Below, piece after piece: positions 1 through 8,183 of a stretch of DNA of 64,000 nucleotides. The notes below the pieces were generated by a model. The model did not search any database and had not been told where the DNA came from. It was given only the letters and a program-made list of their open reading frames with translations. Made by a program: the position numbers and the translations under genes. How positions within the stretch are numbered: the first letter of the stretch is position 1; every line of letters begins with the position of its first letter. The stretch lies in assembly GCF_913063105.1 (NCBI RefSeq), contig NZ_CAJXYQ010000010.1:82449-146448 (forward strand), given 5' to 3'. The stretch is from an uncultured Draconibacterium sp. Lineage in GTDB: Bacteria; Bacteroidota; Bacteroidia; Bacteroidales; Prolixibacteraceae.

Positions 1-1469
1 TCGGTTAAGGAATTATTCACAACACTTAAAGGTTCTATTTCCGGAGGAATAGTGTCAACAGTAAGCGCATAAACACCCAGGTTGCGTGTTTCGGTGCTTA
101 CCCAGCCGTTTTCGTAATTTCCACCTGCGGAATTAAATTCTCCGGTTGAAGGGTTTACATAGGCTAATAGTACTTTTGTTTGCAGATGCAGGGGGAGGCT
201 GTCGGCGCGCAAAGCAATGATGGCATTTTTATGCAAAGGCACTGTGTTGTTATGAAAAAAATGGTAATCGGTATAGAGTTCTTTCCAGGAAGGTTCTGTG
301 CGGTATTCAAATTCAAAATCGGCATAAAGCGCATCCCGTGGAATTTCAATATGGGCAGTTTCATTTCTAAATGTGTTGGTTTGCTGGTAGTAAAAAACAG
401 GCTTTCTTGTGGAATCATTTTGTAATGTCATTTCATTTCCCTGCAATGAAAATGCCAGCCTGGAGCTGTTGCCATAAGTATCCTGCAATTCGATATTTAC
501 CTTCTTTGTTTCTGCGTCACTGGCTACAAGTCTGCCTTCGGTACCGTTATGGGTGTAAATTGGTAATTTGTTTCCGGGGTCCAGCCAGGTTTTTATGTAA
601 CGCCGTTTTATGGTTTTGTAGGCACTATAAACAATGTGGCTGTTAATATAACGCGAGGTGCTAAACGAAAACCGGTTGAGCGAAAAAGTAAATTGTTCCA
701 CATCGTTAACCGACATACGCAGCAGGTTTATGCCGCATTTATTATAACTGCCATTAAAATAGTCATTGGTTTCAATTCCAACCCCAATTTCGCCTCCAAA
801 GGTAATTTCCGGATTGTTTTTCAGCCGGTAAGTTCCGTTAAAAGCTTCTGCCTGGTAGGTTTGCGGGGCGTTAGAGCCGTTAATGTGCGACTGTTTTGTT
901 AGCGGTACCAAAATTACGGAAAATATTTTTGGAGCAATATTATCGGTAATCGGGAAATCATATTGTAACGGATTCAAAGGTTCTTCTGTTTGCGTATCCC
1001 TAATTTCGAAATGCAGGTGTGGCCCTCCGGAACTTCCACTATTTCCGCTTTTCCCAATTTCCTGGTCTTGCTTCATCGCGAAAAGATAGGGAGGCACCTG
1101 GAGGTCAACTCTGAACGATTTCTTTTCATACTGTTTATCTTTTACAAACTTTTCAATGGCGGGGGTAAAGCTGTTTAAATGGCCGTAAACCGTTGTTGTT
1201 CCATTAGCATGATTCAGATACAATGCTTTTCCGTATCCGGTAGGCGAAACAACAATGCGCGAAATATAGCCATCGGCCACTGCATAAACGGGTAATCCGG
1301 TTACACCTTGCGTTTTTATGTCGATTCCTGAATGAAAATGGTTAGTTCTTAATTCTGCAAAACTGCCACTTAACAATAGCGGAATTTTAAGCGGATTGGA
1401 ATAATAGCGCTGTTGCGCTGTACTCAATACCGAAATCAGAAATAAAAAGTAGGTGAAAAATATTTTCAT
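1..1469 (-). CDS. M23 family metallopeptidase (LytM-type), C-terminus beyond the left edge
   Basis: The reverse strand is open from an ATG at 1469 to position 1, so the gene runs off the window. The product starts with a signal peptide (MKIFFTYFLFLISVLSTAQ) and then has a LytM/lysostaphin-type Zn-peptidase domain. The first zinc ligands lie in NHFHSGIDI (H and D), and the C-terminal HxH motif in GPHLHFEI. A region of more than 300 residues follows with no motif I recognise, predicted beta-rich and extracytoplasmic. Family knowledge: M23 enzymes cut peptidoglycan cross-bridges in the periplasm; the intact metal ligands suggest an active endopeptidase. The role of the long C-terminal part is unknown to me. 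The domain call is secure, the precise substrate is not. Confidence 0.9.
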   Translation of the reverse strand, partial: MKIFFTYFLFLISVLSTAQQRYYSNPLKIPLLLSGSFAELRTNHFHSGIDIKTQGVTGLPVYAVADGYISRIVVSPTGYGKALYLNHANGTTTVYGHLNSFTPAIEKFVKDKQYEKKSFRVDLQVPPYLFAMKQDQEIGKSGNSGSSGGPHLHFEIRDTQTEEPLNPLQYDFPITDNIAPKIFSVILVPLTKQSHINGSNAPQTYQAEAFNGTYRLKNNPEITFGGEIGVGIETNDYFNGSYNKCGINLLRMSVNDVEQFTFSLNRFSFSTSRYINSHIVYSAYKTIKRRYIKTWLDPGNKLPIYTHNGTEGRLVASDAETKKVNIELQDTYGNSSRLAFSLQGNEMTLQNDSTRKPVFYYQQTNTFRNETAHIEIPRDALYADFEFEYRTEPSWKELYTDYHFFHNNTVPLHKNAIIALRADSLPLHLQTKVLLAYVNPSTGEFNSAGGNYENGWVSTETRNLGVYALTVDTIPPEIEPLSVVNNSLT

Positions 1470-1688
1470 TGTTGTTTTATTGAAGGCGTCAAATTTATAC
1501 AAATAATGATTCAAATAATGGTTTATGTAATTGTATGGCAGCAATTCTAAATCAATACCCGAATATCACAGCAATTGCACATGGTAAAAGATTAACAATG
1601 GCTTGTTAGCATAAAATGGATGCAATCGATTTGAATTACTTTTACAATCAGGAAAAAAAGTTAACTTTGTTCGCGAAATGCAGCTAAA
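1470..1688. other. Intergenic region between divergent genes
   Basis: This is the divergent interval between the M23 peptidase (reverse) and the zapA operon (forward). Apart from the -7 box at 1662-1669 I see no RNA gene, ORF or strong repeat. Confidence 0.5.
1662..1669 (+). promoter_or_regulatory. Bacteroidetes -7 box for the zapA operon
   Basis: TAACTTTG matches the TAnnTTTG -7 consensus and lies 20 nt before the ATG at 1689. The -33 box is poor (no TTG at 18-20 bp spacing). Confidence 0.45.
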
Positions 1689-1982
1689 ATGACCGAAGAG
1701 GACCACTTGCTAATTAATGATTTGAAACGAAATACGCAGCAACTGTTCGAAAAATATATAGCGTTGGAACAGAAAAATGTTTTGCTGAGTAAACGGGTGG
1801 AAAGCCTGGAAAACGAACTTGAATTATTGGAGCATGAAAAGATAGAATTAGGTCGTAACTATGAGCAACTGAAAGTAGCCAATCGAATTTTATCGGCAAA
1901 TGATGAAAACGGAGAAGCTAAACAGAAAATAGATGTTTTGATACGGGAGATTGATAAATGTATTGCATTACTAAATAAGTAA
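1689..1982 (+). CDS. Small coiled-coil protein upstream of zapA
   Basis: A 97-aa protein made almost entirely of charged heptad-like sequence (about residues 5-70 contain repeated E/K/L spacing, e.g. ALEQKNVLLSKRVESLENEL), with no signal peptide or membrane segment. Its stop lies 4 nt before the zapA start, so the two are clearly co-transcribed. By position and shape it resembles a ZapB-like cell-division coiled coil, but that is inference from context because ZapB-type proteins are too simple in sequence for a confident family call. Confidence 0.75.
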   Translation: MTEEDHLLINDLKRNTQQLFEKYIALEQKNVLLSKRVESLENELELLEHEKIELGRNYEQLKVANRILSANDENGEAKQKIDVLIREIDKCIALLNK

Positions 1983-1986
1983 TGTT

Positions 1987-2289
1987 TTGAAAGATAAAGA
2001 CTTTAGAATACATATTAAGATTGATGGCAGGGTTTACCCCTTAAACATTAATCGCGATGAAGAAGAGAGATACAGAAAGGCTGCAAAGATTGTTGAAGAA
2101 ACAATTTCTACTTTTAGAAAAATGTTTCAGGATAATGACAATCAGGATATTATGGCAATGTCGGCATTTCAGTTAGCTTTACGCTATACTGAAGAGCAAC
2201 AACGCCGGGATTACTCTCAATTTATCGATGATATAAAAGATATTAAGGATGATATTTCTGATTTTTTGAAAGAAAAAGAACAGAAATGA
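1987..2289 (+). CDS. zapA: Cell division protein ZapA
   Basis: A 100-aa protein with the ZapA pattern: an N-terminal beta segment (FRIHIKIDGRVYPLNI), then the conserved EEERYRKAAKIVEETI helix, then a long coiled-coil helix to the C-terminus. ZapA binds and bundles FtsZ filaments at the division site. The start used is TTG at 1987: the only nearby ATG (1982) is followed at once by a stop, while TTG gives the conserved N-terminus. A strong hairpin with a T-run follows the gene before rny. Confidence 0.9.
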   Translation: MKDKDFRIHIKIDGRVYPLNINRDEEERYRKAAKIVEETISTFRKMFQDNDNQDIMAMSAFQLALRYTEEQQRRDYSQFIDDIKDIKDDISDFLKEKEQK

Positions 2290-2312
2290 GTTCGAAATAA
2301 AATACAAATCAA

Positions 2313-2363
2313 AGCCCGTATTAGGCCGGTTCAAGCGAGAACCTGGTTTATTACGGGTTTTTT
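2313..2363 (+). terminator. Hairpin with T-run between zapA and rny
   Basis: An imperfect inverted repeat (AGCCCGTATTAGGCCGGTTC against a matching arm ending TATTACGGG) is followed by a run of six T. It fits an intrinsic terminator of the zapA operon, or an attenuator for rny, which begins 20 nt later with no obvious promoter between. Confidence 0.7.
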
Positions 2364-2382
2364 AGTAACTAATATTTTGAAT

Positions 2383-3936
2383 ATGGATTTAATAATAGGA
2401 ATAGTCGCAGGGTTTGTCGTCGGAGGAGCATTGGCTTATCTGATTTGGGATAAAGCCCTGAAGGCGAAAAAAAGACGGATACTTGGCGAAGGAAAAGCCG
2501 AGGCCGAAGTGATAAAAAAGGATAAAATATTGCAGGCTAAAGAAAAATTCCTGCAACTGAAGTCGGAACACGAGAAGTACATAAACGAAAAAAACTCGTA
2601 CCTGGCTAAAGAAGAGAACCGACACAAGCAACGCGAGGCAACACTAAATCAGCGTCGCGATGAACTGAACCGTAAAACCAAGGAATTTGAAACTACACGA
2701 CGTGAAGTGGATGCAATTCGAGAGAATTTAAACACACAACTTCAGCGTGTTGAGCACAAAAGCGAAGAGCTTGATAAAGTGCACCGCCAACACCTTGAAA
2801 AACTGGAGCAAATTTCAGGTTTGTCAGCCGATGACGCTAAAGCGCAGTTGGTTGAATCGTTGCAAGAGGAGGCTAAAACCGAAGCTGTTGCCTACATCAA
2901 CGAAATAATGGAAGAAGCCAAGCAAACGGCCAATAAAGAAGCAAAGAAGATTGTTGTAAAATCTATACAACGCGTAGCTACTGAAACGGCCATTGAGAAT
3001 GCGGTTACCATTTTTCATATTGAAAGTGATGAAATTAAAGGACGTATTATCGGTAGGGAAGGACGAAATATTCGTGCTTTAGAGGCAGCTACAGGTGTTG
3101 AGATTGTTGTTGATGATACACCTGAAGCGATTGTGCTGTCGGCATTCGACCCTGTACGTCGTGAAATTGCACGCCTTGCCTTACACCAGTTAGTTACCGA
3201 TGGACGAATTCATCCGGCACGAATTGAAGAGGTAGTGCAAAAAGTGAAAAAACAAATTGAAGAGGAAGTAATTGAAACCGGAAAACGTACGGCAATCGAC
3301 CTTGGTATTCATGGTTTGCACCCCGAATTAATTCGTTTGGTAGGAAAGATGAAATACCGCTCGTCTTATGGTCAAAATCTGTTGCAGCACTCACGCGAGG
3401 TAGCCAACCTTTGTGCTACAATGGCATCAGAGCTGGGTTTAAATCCGAAAAAAGCCAAACGTGCCGGCTTATTACATGATATTGGAAAAGTGCCCGATGA
3501 TGAGCCAGAATTACCACACGCAGTACTGGGTATGAAATTGGCTGAGAAATACAAGGAAAAGCCGGACATTTGCAATGCTATTGGAGCGCACCACGACGAA
3601 GTGGAAATGCAGTCTTTAATGGCTCCAATTGTTCAGGTTTGCGATGCTATTTCTGGTGCGCGCCCAGGTGCACGCCGCGAGGTGGTGGAATCGTACATCA
3701 AACGATTAAAAGACCTTGAAGATCTTGCCCTATCTTATCCGGGAGTTACAAAAACCTATGCAATTCAGGCAGGTAGAGAATTACGTGTAATTGTTGGTGC
3801 CGATAAAATGAATGACCAGGAAACGGAACAGCTTTCGTACGATATTTCTAAAAGAATTCAGGATGAAATGACGTATCCGGGACAGATTAAAATTACGGTA
3901 ATTCGCGAAACACGTGCTGTAAGTTATGCCAAGTAA
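2383..3936 (+). CDS. rny: Ribonuclease Y
   Basis: RNase Y is a membrane-anchored endoribonuclease that starts mRNA decay. The 517-aa product has the full architecture: one N-terminal membrane helix (about 2-22), a long charged coiled coil (about 25-200), a KH RNA-binding domain ([15 protein letters not shown], about residues 215-230) and an HD metal-dependent phosphodiesterase domain with the HD pair in LLHDIGK. Length is normal. I chose ATG 2383 over TTG 2377 two codons upstream. It stands alone between two terminators. Confidence 0.96.
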   Translation: MDLIIGIVAGFVVGGALAYLIWDKALKAKKRRILGEGKAEAEVIKKDKILQAKEKFLQLKSEHEKYINEKNSYLAKEENRHKQREATLNQRRDELNRKTKEFETTRREVDAIRENLNTQLQRVEHKSEELDKVHRQHLEKLEQISGLSADDAKAQLVESLQEEAKTEAVAYINEIMEEAKQTANKEAKKIVVKSIQRVATETAIENAVTIFHIESDEIKGRIIGREGRNIRALEAATGVEIVVDDTPEAIVLSAFDPVRREIARLALHQLVTDGRIHPARIEEVVQKVKKQIEEEVIETGKRTAIDLGIHGLHPELIRLVGKMKYRSSYGQNLLQHSREVANLCATMASELGLNPKKAKRAGLLHDIGKVPDDEPELPHAVLGMKLAEKYKEKPDICNAIGAHHDEVEMQSLMAPIVQVCDAISGARPGARREVVESYIKRLKDLEDLALSYPGVTKTYAIQAGRELRVIVGADKMNDQETEQLSYDISKRIQDEMTYPGQIKITVIRETRAVSYAK

Positions 3937-3956
3937 ATAAATTTAAAGAATCATAA

Positions 3957-3991
3957 AAAAAGCTTCAACCATTTGGTTGAAGCTTTTTTTT
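3957..3991. terminator. Bidirectional terminator between rny and the SirB1-like gene
   Basis: Perfect inverted repeat AAGCTTCAACC/GGTTGAAGCTT around a short ATTT-type loop, flanked by A-run on the left and T-run on the right, so it can serve both convergent genes. Confidence 0.85.
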
Positions 3992-4868
3992 ATACCTCAA
4001 ACAAGGCCAGCAATTTTTCAATCTTTTTTTGCTTTTCGGTATAACCAACCGCTACATACGATTCCAGCATCGATTCCAGTAGCCTCCTTAAAAACAACAC
4101 ATCGGGAAGTGGTTCTGCATAATCGCGGAATGGTTTATAATCGTTTCTTTTTAAATGGTAATCAATTTCTTTCCGGCTGGTAATGGCTCCTTTATTCGAT
4201 GGGTTAATGTAAAATAAAACCTCGGTGTCGCGCGTTGAGCCATGAACTTTCTGTGCCAGCTCTGCATCAACAATGGCCACCAACGGATTTTTAGGAAAAT
4301 CAACCAGAAAAGCAGGAAGCTCGATGGCTCTTGCAATAATGGTATAAAATATACTCATTGAAATTGGATTACCCCTTTTGGTATCGAGCAGCTGGTTTAG
4401 AAAACAATTTTGAGGAGAGTGAGGATTACTCAGGTTTATTGAATAGCCGTTAAGGTTAAAAATAAAATGGTTCAGTATTGTTGTTTTTTCCAGCAGTGTT
4501 AGCGAGTTATTCAGTTCTAACCATATTGATTTCCTGAGATTTTCAATCTTTAACGACAGATTGAGCGGATTAAGATCGGGATACTGGAACTTGTCGATGG
4601 CACAGAAGCCTTCACATAAATCCTGTTTTTCCGGAGCCAGGGTTATCCAGTGTTTAACTCCGGCATAAGTTCTTTTAAATTGCAGGTTCTGAATAATATT
4701 TTCAATGCGATTCTGGCTGTTCTCATCAAAACTTTGTTCCCATTTTTTCTCGAGCGCCGGAATAATTTCGTCATCTTCCTTAAGCAGTTCCTGTTCTACT
4801 AACTCAAAAACGGTTCTGTCCGGATCATCAAGAAGGTTAATCAGTGCTTCAAGTCGTTGTGGTTCCAT
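3990..4868 (-). CDS. SirB1/transglutaminase-like family protein
   Basis: A 292-aa cytoplasmic protein with the Transglut_core2 (SirB1-type) segment, including RGNPISMSIFYTIIARAIEL at about residues 165-185, the most recognisable stretch of this family. The N-terminal 90 residues are helical and acidic. No signal peptide. The molecular function of SirB1-like proteins is not established, and the domain is thought to be non-catalytic in many members. The gene begins 3 nt after the stop of the nucleoside phosphorylase gene, so both form one reverse-strand operon. Confidence 0.8.
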   Translation of the reverse strand: MEPQRLEALINLLDDPDRTVFELVEQELLKEDDEIIPALEKKWEQSFDENSQNRIENIIQNLQFKRTYAGVKHWITLAPEKQDLCEGFCAIDKFQYPDLNPLNLSLKIENLRKSIWLELNNSLTLLEKTTILNHFIFNLNGYSINLSNPHSPQNCFLNQLLDTKRGNPISMSIFYTIIARAIELPAFLVDFPKNPLVAIVDAELAQKVHGSTRDTEVLFYINPSNKGAITSRKEIDYHLKRNDYKPFRDYAEPLPDVLFLRRLLESMLESYVAVGYTEKQKKIEKLLALFEV

Positions 4869-4871
4869 TCC

Positions 4872-5741
4872 TTAACTGCTTAAATTATCAAGTACTGCCA
4901 AAATCAATTTTTTCATTTCTTCGCGGTAGTTCTCATTGGCCGTAAGTGTTACCCGGTTTGCAATAATTAAACATACCGTTAGTGCATTATGGCCCAGCAT
5001 TTTACTTAAGCCGTAAATGGCAGAGCTTTCCATCTCAAAGTTGGTTATACGTAGGTTGTTGAACGAAAAATTTTCAATTTGTTCATTTAAATTAGGGAAG
5101 GCTAGCGGTAGTCTTAGTTCGCGGCCTTGTGGTGCATAAAAACCCGGAGCCGAAATGGTAACTCCTTTTTTAAATGCATTTGCTGCAAACTTGTTTAAAA
5201 GAGCCTGGCTTGCATTTACCGTGTATGGAGCAGCTAAAGCAGTACTCCATTGCGTATGTTTTTTAAATGCCTCCTCAAATTCCATATCGCAATACTGTTC
5301 GCGGTTGGCATAGTAATTCAGCAAGCCATCAAAACCTATTGACTTTTCAGAAACAACAAATGAATTTACCGGAAGATCGGTTTGTAAGCCTCCGGAAGTG
5401 CCAATTCGTACGATGTCGAGCTGCTCCGCCCGGGCCTTAATTGTTCGGCTTTCCAAATCAATATTCACAAGCGCATCCAATTCGTTAAGTACAATATCAA
5501 TATTATCGGTGCCAATACCGGTTGATATCACTGAAATCTTTTTCTGCTTGTAAAACCCGGTAATGGTTTTAAATTCTCTGTTTTGCGTGGTAAATATAAT
5601 TTTATCGAAAAAACCGGCAACCGTATCTACCCGTGCCGGATCGCCAACCAGGATAATTTGTTTGCCAATGTTTTCCGGTTTTAAATGCAAGTGGAAAATA
5701 CTACCGTCATTGTTTAATATAAGTTCCGAGTGTTTAATCAT
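4872..5741 (-). CDS. Nucleoside phosphorylase (uridine phosphorylase-like)
   Basis: A 289-aa protein of the PNP/UDP phosphorylase family: VGDPARVDTVAGFFD near residue 32 (phosphate-binding GDPxR), STGIGTDNIDIVLNEL near 92, RIGTSGGLQTDLPVNSFVVS near 130 and the FEMESSAIYGLSKMLGHNA segment near 240 that holds the nucleoside-contacting Met-Glu. All parts of the active site are present. These enzymes phosphorolyse (deoxy)nucleosides for salvage. Substrate choice (uridine versus other) cannot be settled by eye. It is first in a two-gene operon with the SirB1-like gene. Confidence 0.88.
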   Translation of the reverse strand: MIKHSELILNNDGSIFHLHLKPENIGKQIILVGDPARVDTVAGFFDKIIFTTQNREFKTITGFYKQKKISVISTGIGTDNIDIVLNELDALVNIDLESRTIKARAEQLDIVRIGTSGGLQTDLPVNSFVVSEKSIGFDGLLNYYANREQYCDMEFEEAFKKHTQWSTALAAPYTVNASQALLNKFAANAFKKGVTISAPGFYAPQGRELRLPLAFPNLNEQIENFSFNNLRITNFEMESSAIYGLSKMLGHNALTVCLIIANRVTLTANENYREEMKKLILAVLDNLSS

Positions 5742-5985
5742 AGTTTGCTTTTAATCACCCATCAAAACTATTTAAAATAACATGGAACACCAATGGCTAA
5801 GCGGAAAACATATAAACATGTAAGCCTAACGCTTTTATGCTGACTATTGATTTTTGTTAAAAACCTACAATATGTTAAGCAGGCAGGATAAAATTGAAGC
5901 TATTTTTTATAAACTTCTATTTTGATATTAAATAACGCTTTAAATTTTTATTTTTGAGAGAAATACGAATCTAAGAATAAACCAG

Positions 5986-7803
5986 ATGTCATTTAAAATT
6001 TTCTCACTTCAACTTACCGGAAAGATAAAATCGGTTGCTGCCATTGAGCAAAAAAGAAAACAATTGGCTGACGATTATGCCGAATTTTTAAAAACAGAAA
6101 GTTCGGAAGAATTGAAATCGTTTTTAGAACTGGAGAAATACGTAAACTCCGCTGAATTTTCTTCTAAAAAGAAAGAAACAGAGGGATTAAGTTTTAAAGG
6201 AAGTGAAGAAGAAAAACAATTAAAGGAATTTCAGCGCCTGCAGAAATCAGCACGAATAAAAAATTACTTTAAAGTGGCAGGATCATCTGACCTGCTTCGT
6301 TATGAAAAGGATAAAGAATCGAAAAAGTTAGCTGATTTTTACGCGCTTGAAGATTACGTAAAAGAGGGAGACTTTGAAAAAGATAAACGAGAAATAAAAG
6401 GTCAGATTTTTAAAGGTTCAGCGGAAGAAAAGCATCTGAAAGAGTTTAACCGCCTTGAAAAATCAGCTGCGATAAAAGCCTTCCTCGAACTGGATGGGTC
6501 TGCAAAACTAGAGAAGCACAAAGCTTTTGAAAATTCGGAAAAATTAAAACGTTTCACCGAATTACAAACCGCAGCAGAAAGTGATCGTGAAAAGAAAAAA
6601 GAATTTAAGAACCTGCGAAAAGATGCGGAAATAAAAGAATATTTTCGTTTCGAAAAATCAAAAAAATTAAAGCTTTTTCACGAAATATCGGGTAGTCATA
6701 ACCTGGCCAGGTACAACGAATTAAAAGCAAGTACCAACGAAGAGGCCTTTAAGCAAAAAGTTGCCTATTTAAAAGACAAAAAGAAATTTGAAAAAAGTGA
6801 AGCTTATAAAAAGTACAGCGAATATAAAAAGCTGGCTTCAGACGGAGTGGTGGTTTTTGTGCTTAAATACGAAAAATCAAAGCTTTATAAAAATTACCTT
6901 GACGTTAAAGAATCGTTTGATTTGAAGCGCCACAACGAGTTGGAAACATTAATTAAATCTGACGAATACAAACAGAAAAAAACCTGGTTGGAAGACAAAA
7001 AACGTTGGGAAAAAACCGACGACTTTAAAAAATACCAAGACTATCAAAACGACAAAAAGAAACCCGAATTTGTAAAGTTCTTTAAATACAATAAATCAAA
7101 CGATTTTGATTTCTTTAAAAACTGGGATCTTGTTTTTGAAGATTCCTTTTCGGCTACTAAACCGGAGGACGAAAAATGGTATACCACTATACCGGCAGCT
7201 ACAAAATCGGGGGTTAAAAACTTTGCAATGCCCGGCGACCTGAGCATATTTACCGACGGTGCTAACCTTAAAACCGGACAAAAGCTTGCAATCCAGGTAA
7301 AAAAGGAAAATAAAAAAGGAATGGTATGGCAAATGCCTGCCGGATTTGTGCCCGCCGAATTTGAATATACTTCGGGAATAATTAGCACCGGTGATAAGTT
7401 TACATTGCAAGATGGAATTGTAGAGGCAAAAATAAAGTTTGATCCGGTAAAACAGGTAGCGAGTTCTTTTTATCTCTCGGCCGGAAATAATGTGCCGCGC
7501 GTTAATCTTGTTGAGATGGGACCCAACAATATTTTAGGTATTTATACACTAAACGGCAGTGCAAAAATTGCCTCCGAAGGCTTGGAAATTAACAACCTTA
7601 AAAAAGGTGAGTATATTTTTACGCTGCAGAAATCGGGAGCTAATTTTACCTGGAAAATAAATGAACTTGAAGTACTGCAGTTAACCAATAGCGAACTTAA
7701 TAAACCTTTGGAATTGAATGCATCGAGCATGGTGGTTCAGCCGCTGGCAGGTAGTTCGGCAGTTTTTGAAATAGAATGGATTAAATGCTACCGAAAAAAA
7801 TGA
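5986..7803 (+). CDS. Lysine-rich repeat protein with a degenerate GH16-like C-terminal domain
   Basis: A 605-aa protein in two parts. Residues about 30-375 are extremely Lys/Glu-rich and contain imperfect ~70-residue repeats: FKGSEEEKQLKEFQRLQKSA recurs as FKGSAEEKHLKEFNRLEKSA, and later two YNELKA/KRHNELE units each run into a DKKxxEK-xxxKKY block. Residues about 377-605 resemble a GH16/concanavalin-like beta-sandwich: a FEDSFS-type start, GIVEAKIKFDP, and PRVNLVEMG at the position where active GH16 enzymes carry ExDxxE. Only the last Glu remains, so catalysis is unlikely. No signal peptide is visible, which is odd for such a domain. Its stop overlaps the ATG of the PAS gene (ATGA). Function unknown. 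Confidence 0.85.
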   Translation: MSFKIFSLQLTGKIKSVAAIEQKRKQLADDYAEFLKTESSEELKSFLELEKYVNSAEFSSKKKETEGLSFKGSEEEKQLKEFQRLQKSARIKNYFKVAGSSDLLRYEKDKESKKLADFYALEDYVKEGDFEKDKREIKGQIFKGSAEEKHLKEFNRLEKSAAIKAFLELDGSAKLEKHKAFENSEKLKRFTELQTAAESDREKKKEFKNLRKDAEIKEYFRFEKSKKLKLFHEISGSHNLARYNELKASTNEEAFKQKVAYLKDKKKFEKSEAYKKYSEYKKLASDGVVVFVLKYEKSKLYKNYLDVKESFDLKRHNELETLIKSDEYKQKKTWLEDKKRWEKTDDFKKYQDYQNDKKKPEFVKFFKYNKSNDFDFFKNWDLVFEDSFSATKPEDEKWYTTIPAATKSGVKNFAMPGDLSIFTDGANLKTGQKLAIQVKKENKKGMVWQMPAGFVPAEFEYTSGIISTGDKFTLQDGIVEAKIKFDPVKQVASSFYLSAGNNVPRVNLVEMGPNNILGIYTLNGSAKIASEGLEINNLKKGEYIFTLQKSGANFTWKINELEVLQLTNSELNKPLELNASSMVVQPLAGSSAVFEIEWIKCYRKK

Positions 7804-8153
7804 ATTTGAAGGCCCCGGATGTTAACTGGATGAATGAATTTAATGGTGCAATTACCGTTTGTGATACCGCAGGAATTATCGTATACATGAACAGGTATTC
7901 GGTGCAACAATTTGAAAAATATGGCGGTGAAAAACTAATTGGCACAAATTTGTTGGATTGCCACCCTGAACCAGCAAAAAGCAGGCTGAAAGAGATGCTT
8001 GCTAATCCGCAAGAAAATACTTACACCACCGAAAAAGCCGGTAAGGAAAAAATAATTACTCAACGTCCCTGGATGATGAACGAAAAATTTGCCGGTGTGG
8101 TTGAGTTATCTTTCGACCTCCCGGTTGATATGGTACACCATAAGCGCGATTAA
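7800..8153 (+). CDS. Single-domain PAS protein
   Basis: About 117 aa, essentially one PAS fold: NEFNGAITVCDTAGIIVYMN (N-terminal strands), then a YGGEKLIGTNLLDCHPEPA turn and a C-terminal strand region ending VVELSFDLP. No effector domain is attached. ATG 7800 overlaps the upstream stop codon as ATGA; an in-frame ATG at 7785 is possible. Translational coupling to the repeat/GH16-like gene suggests a joint role. Ligand and partner are unknown; it might feed a separate kinase or bind a small molecule. Confidence 0.85.
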   Translation: MNLKAPDVNWMNEFNGAITVCDTAGIIVYMNRYSVQQFEKYGGEKLIGTNLLDCHPEPAKSRLKEMLANPQENTYTTEKAGKEKIITQRPWMMNEKFAGVVELSFDLPVDMVHHKRD

Positions 8154-8183
8154 ATGTTTTGCTCTTCGCTTTTATCCCTAAAA

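Noticed and set aside
2290..2376. 6S RNA next to zapA, as in some bacteria
   Set aside because: Only about 90 nt lie between zapA and rny and the structure is a simple terminator hairpin, far too short for 6S RNA.
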